Assembly: GCA_032622095.1 (NCBI GenBank)
Contig: CP136064.1
Span: forward strand, 273,197,614-273,261,613
Length of the DNA stretch: 64,000 nucleotides
Source of the DNA: Siphonodentalium dalli
Taxonomy: Eukaryota; Mollusca; Scaphopoda; Gadilida; Siphonodentaliidae
Direction: 5' to 3'
This document shows positions 63,361 to 64,000 of the stretch, piece by piece; position 1 is the first letter of the stretch, and each line of letters starts with the position of its first letter. The notes below the pieces were generated by a model. The model was not told the origin of the DNA. It worked only from the letters and a program-made list of their open reading frames with translations, and made no database searches. A program made the translations under genes and the position numbers.

Positions 63361-63860
63361 TGATGAGCCAATGATGTCGACGATGATGTTAAGTATGATT
63401 GTGATTAAGATTGTGGAGTGATGATGGTGATAATGATATTGACGGCGATAATGACGATGATAATGATGATTACGATGGTGAGAATGATGGTGATGACAAC
63501 TTCGACGATTGAGATGATGATTATGGTGATGATGATGATGATGATGAAAAGACGATTAAGATTACGACGAATGATGATGATGGCGATGATGATATTGACA
63601 AGGCTTTTGACGATGAGAGCCATGGTAACGAGATCAAGGACGATGATAGGGACGACGTCAATGTTATCAAAACGACGAAGATGTGCCGGATGATGATACT
63701 GATGATGACGACGACGACGGTTATGGCGATGACTAAATTGACACCGGAAGAAAGGACGACGACGATGATTACAACGGCGGAAATGATGATTGACGACGAC
63801 GAAAACGATGACGCTGACGACACTCATAATGATGATGATTATGATGACGATGTATGTATG
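63361..63860. repeat. GAT/GAC-rich imperfect microsatellite
   Basis: About 500 bp of GAT/GAC/GAA trinucleotide text similar in style to 29861-30400. All open frames across it (up to 140 codons) are low complexity and rejected as genes. Confidence 0.85.
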
Positions 63861-64000
63861 CCATCCGGGTTATATCTATTTTCTATTATATCTTTTGTAT
63901 AAGTATGTCTTTTGTCTCAATATCATGTTTAAAAATGGATCAGAAAATTAAGCATACCATAACTAAACTATTGATGACTAAGGCTGATTGACTTACAAAA

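Overview
The window reads as AT-rich nuclear DNA of an invertebrate animal. I favour a mollusc or close lophotrochozoan, from the style of its gene and repeats; this is inference, not a database match. There is no operon structure, no long ORF, no rRNA and no complete tRNA gene. Most listed ORFs are chance or repeat-derived.

One real gene dominates. On the minus strand, between 57565 and 13658, I could assemble eleven short exons with consistent GT/AG splice sites and reading phase. They encode about 439 residues of a secreted M12B (ADAM/ADAMTS-like) metalloprotease homologue: prodomain, furin-type REKR site, metalloprotease domain with Met-turn, and disintegrin/cysteine-rich segment. The zinc site is degenerate: where the family has HExxHxx(G/N)xxHD, the joined exons give HALGVNLNLTQD. 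It is probably a pseudoprotease. The signal-peptide exon, one exon of the metalloprotease fold (expected between 40096 and 30717) and the exons after 13658 were not found. Introns are 0.9-9.4 kb and packed with repeats.

Layout. 1-13.6 kb: a foldback element (1750-2484), a 172-bp tandem repeat (4.6-5.3 kb), a pair of TTAA-ended MITEs (6.9 and 8.0 kb) and a hairpin capped by a UUCG tetraloop (11.5 kb). 13.6-57.6 kb: the gene. Its introns hold MITEs, a 163-aa ORF, inverted and tandem repeats (25-30 kb), a GAT-rich tract, a tRNA-derived SINE (31.6 kb), a nested 4.8-kb repeat structure (32.6-37.4 kb), a minisatellite of donor-like sites (37.7-38.7 kb), a second hairpin (39.5 kb), two Helitron-like elements (46370-46978 and 48510-51935), a 42-bp minisatellite, and a C-rich repeat field with a piggyBac-like MITE (52-56 kb). 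57.6-64 kb: a decayed ~350-bp repeat, a 2048-bp MULE-like transposon with 284-bp inverted repeats and a perfect 9-bp target duplication, and a second GAT-rich tract.

The most unusual items are the pseudo-active site of the M12B gene; the MULE-like element, which carries a truncated Ulp1-type protease with a PHD finger and, downstream on the same strand, a canonical histone mRNA 3' stem-loop; and the 609-bp Helitron inserted into a minisatellite, whose empty site can be read directly from the flanks.
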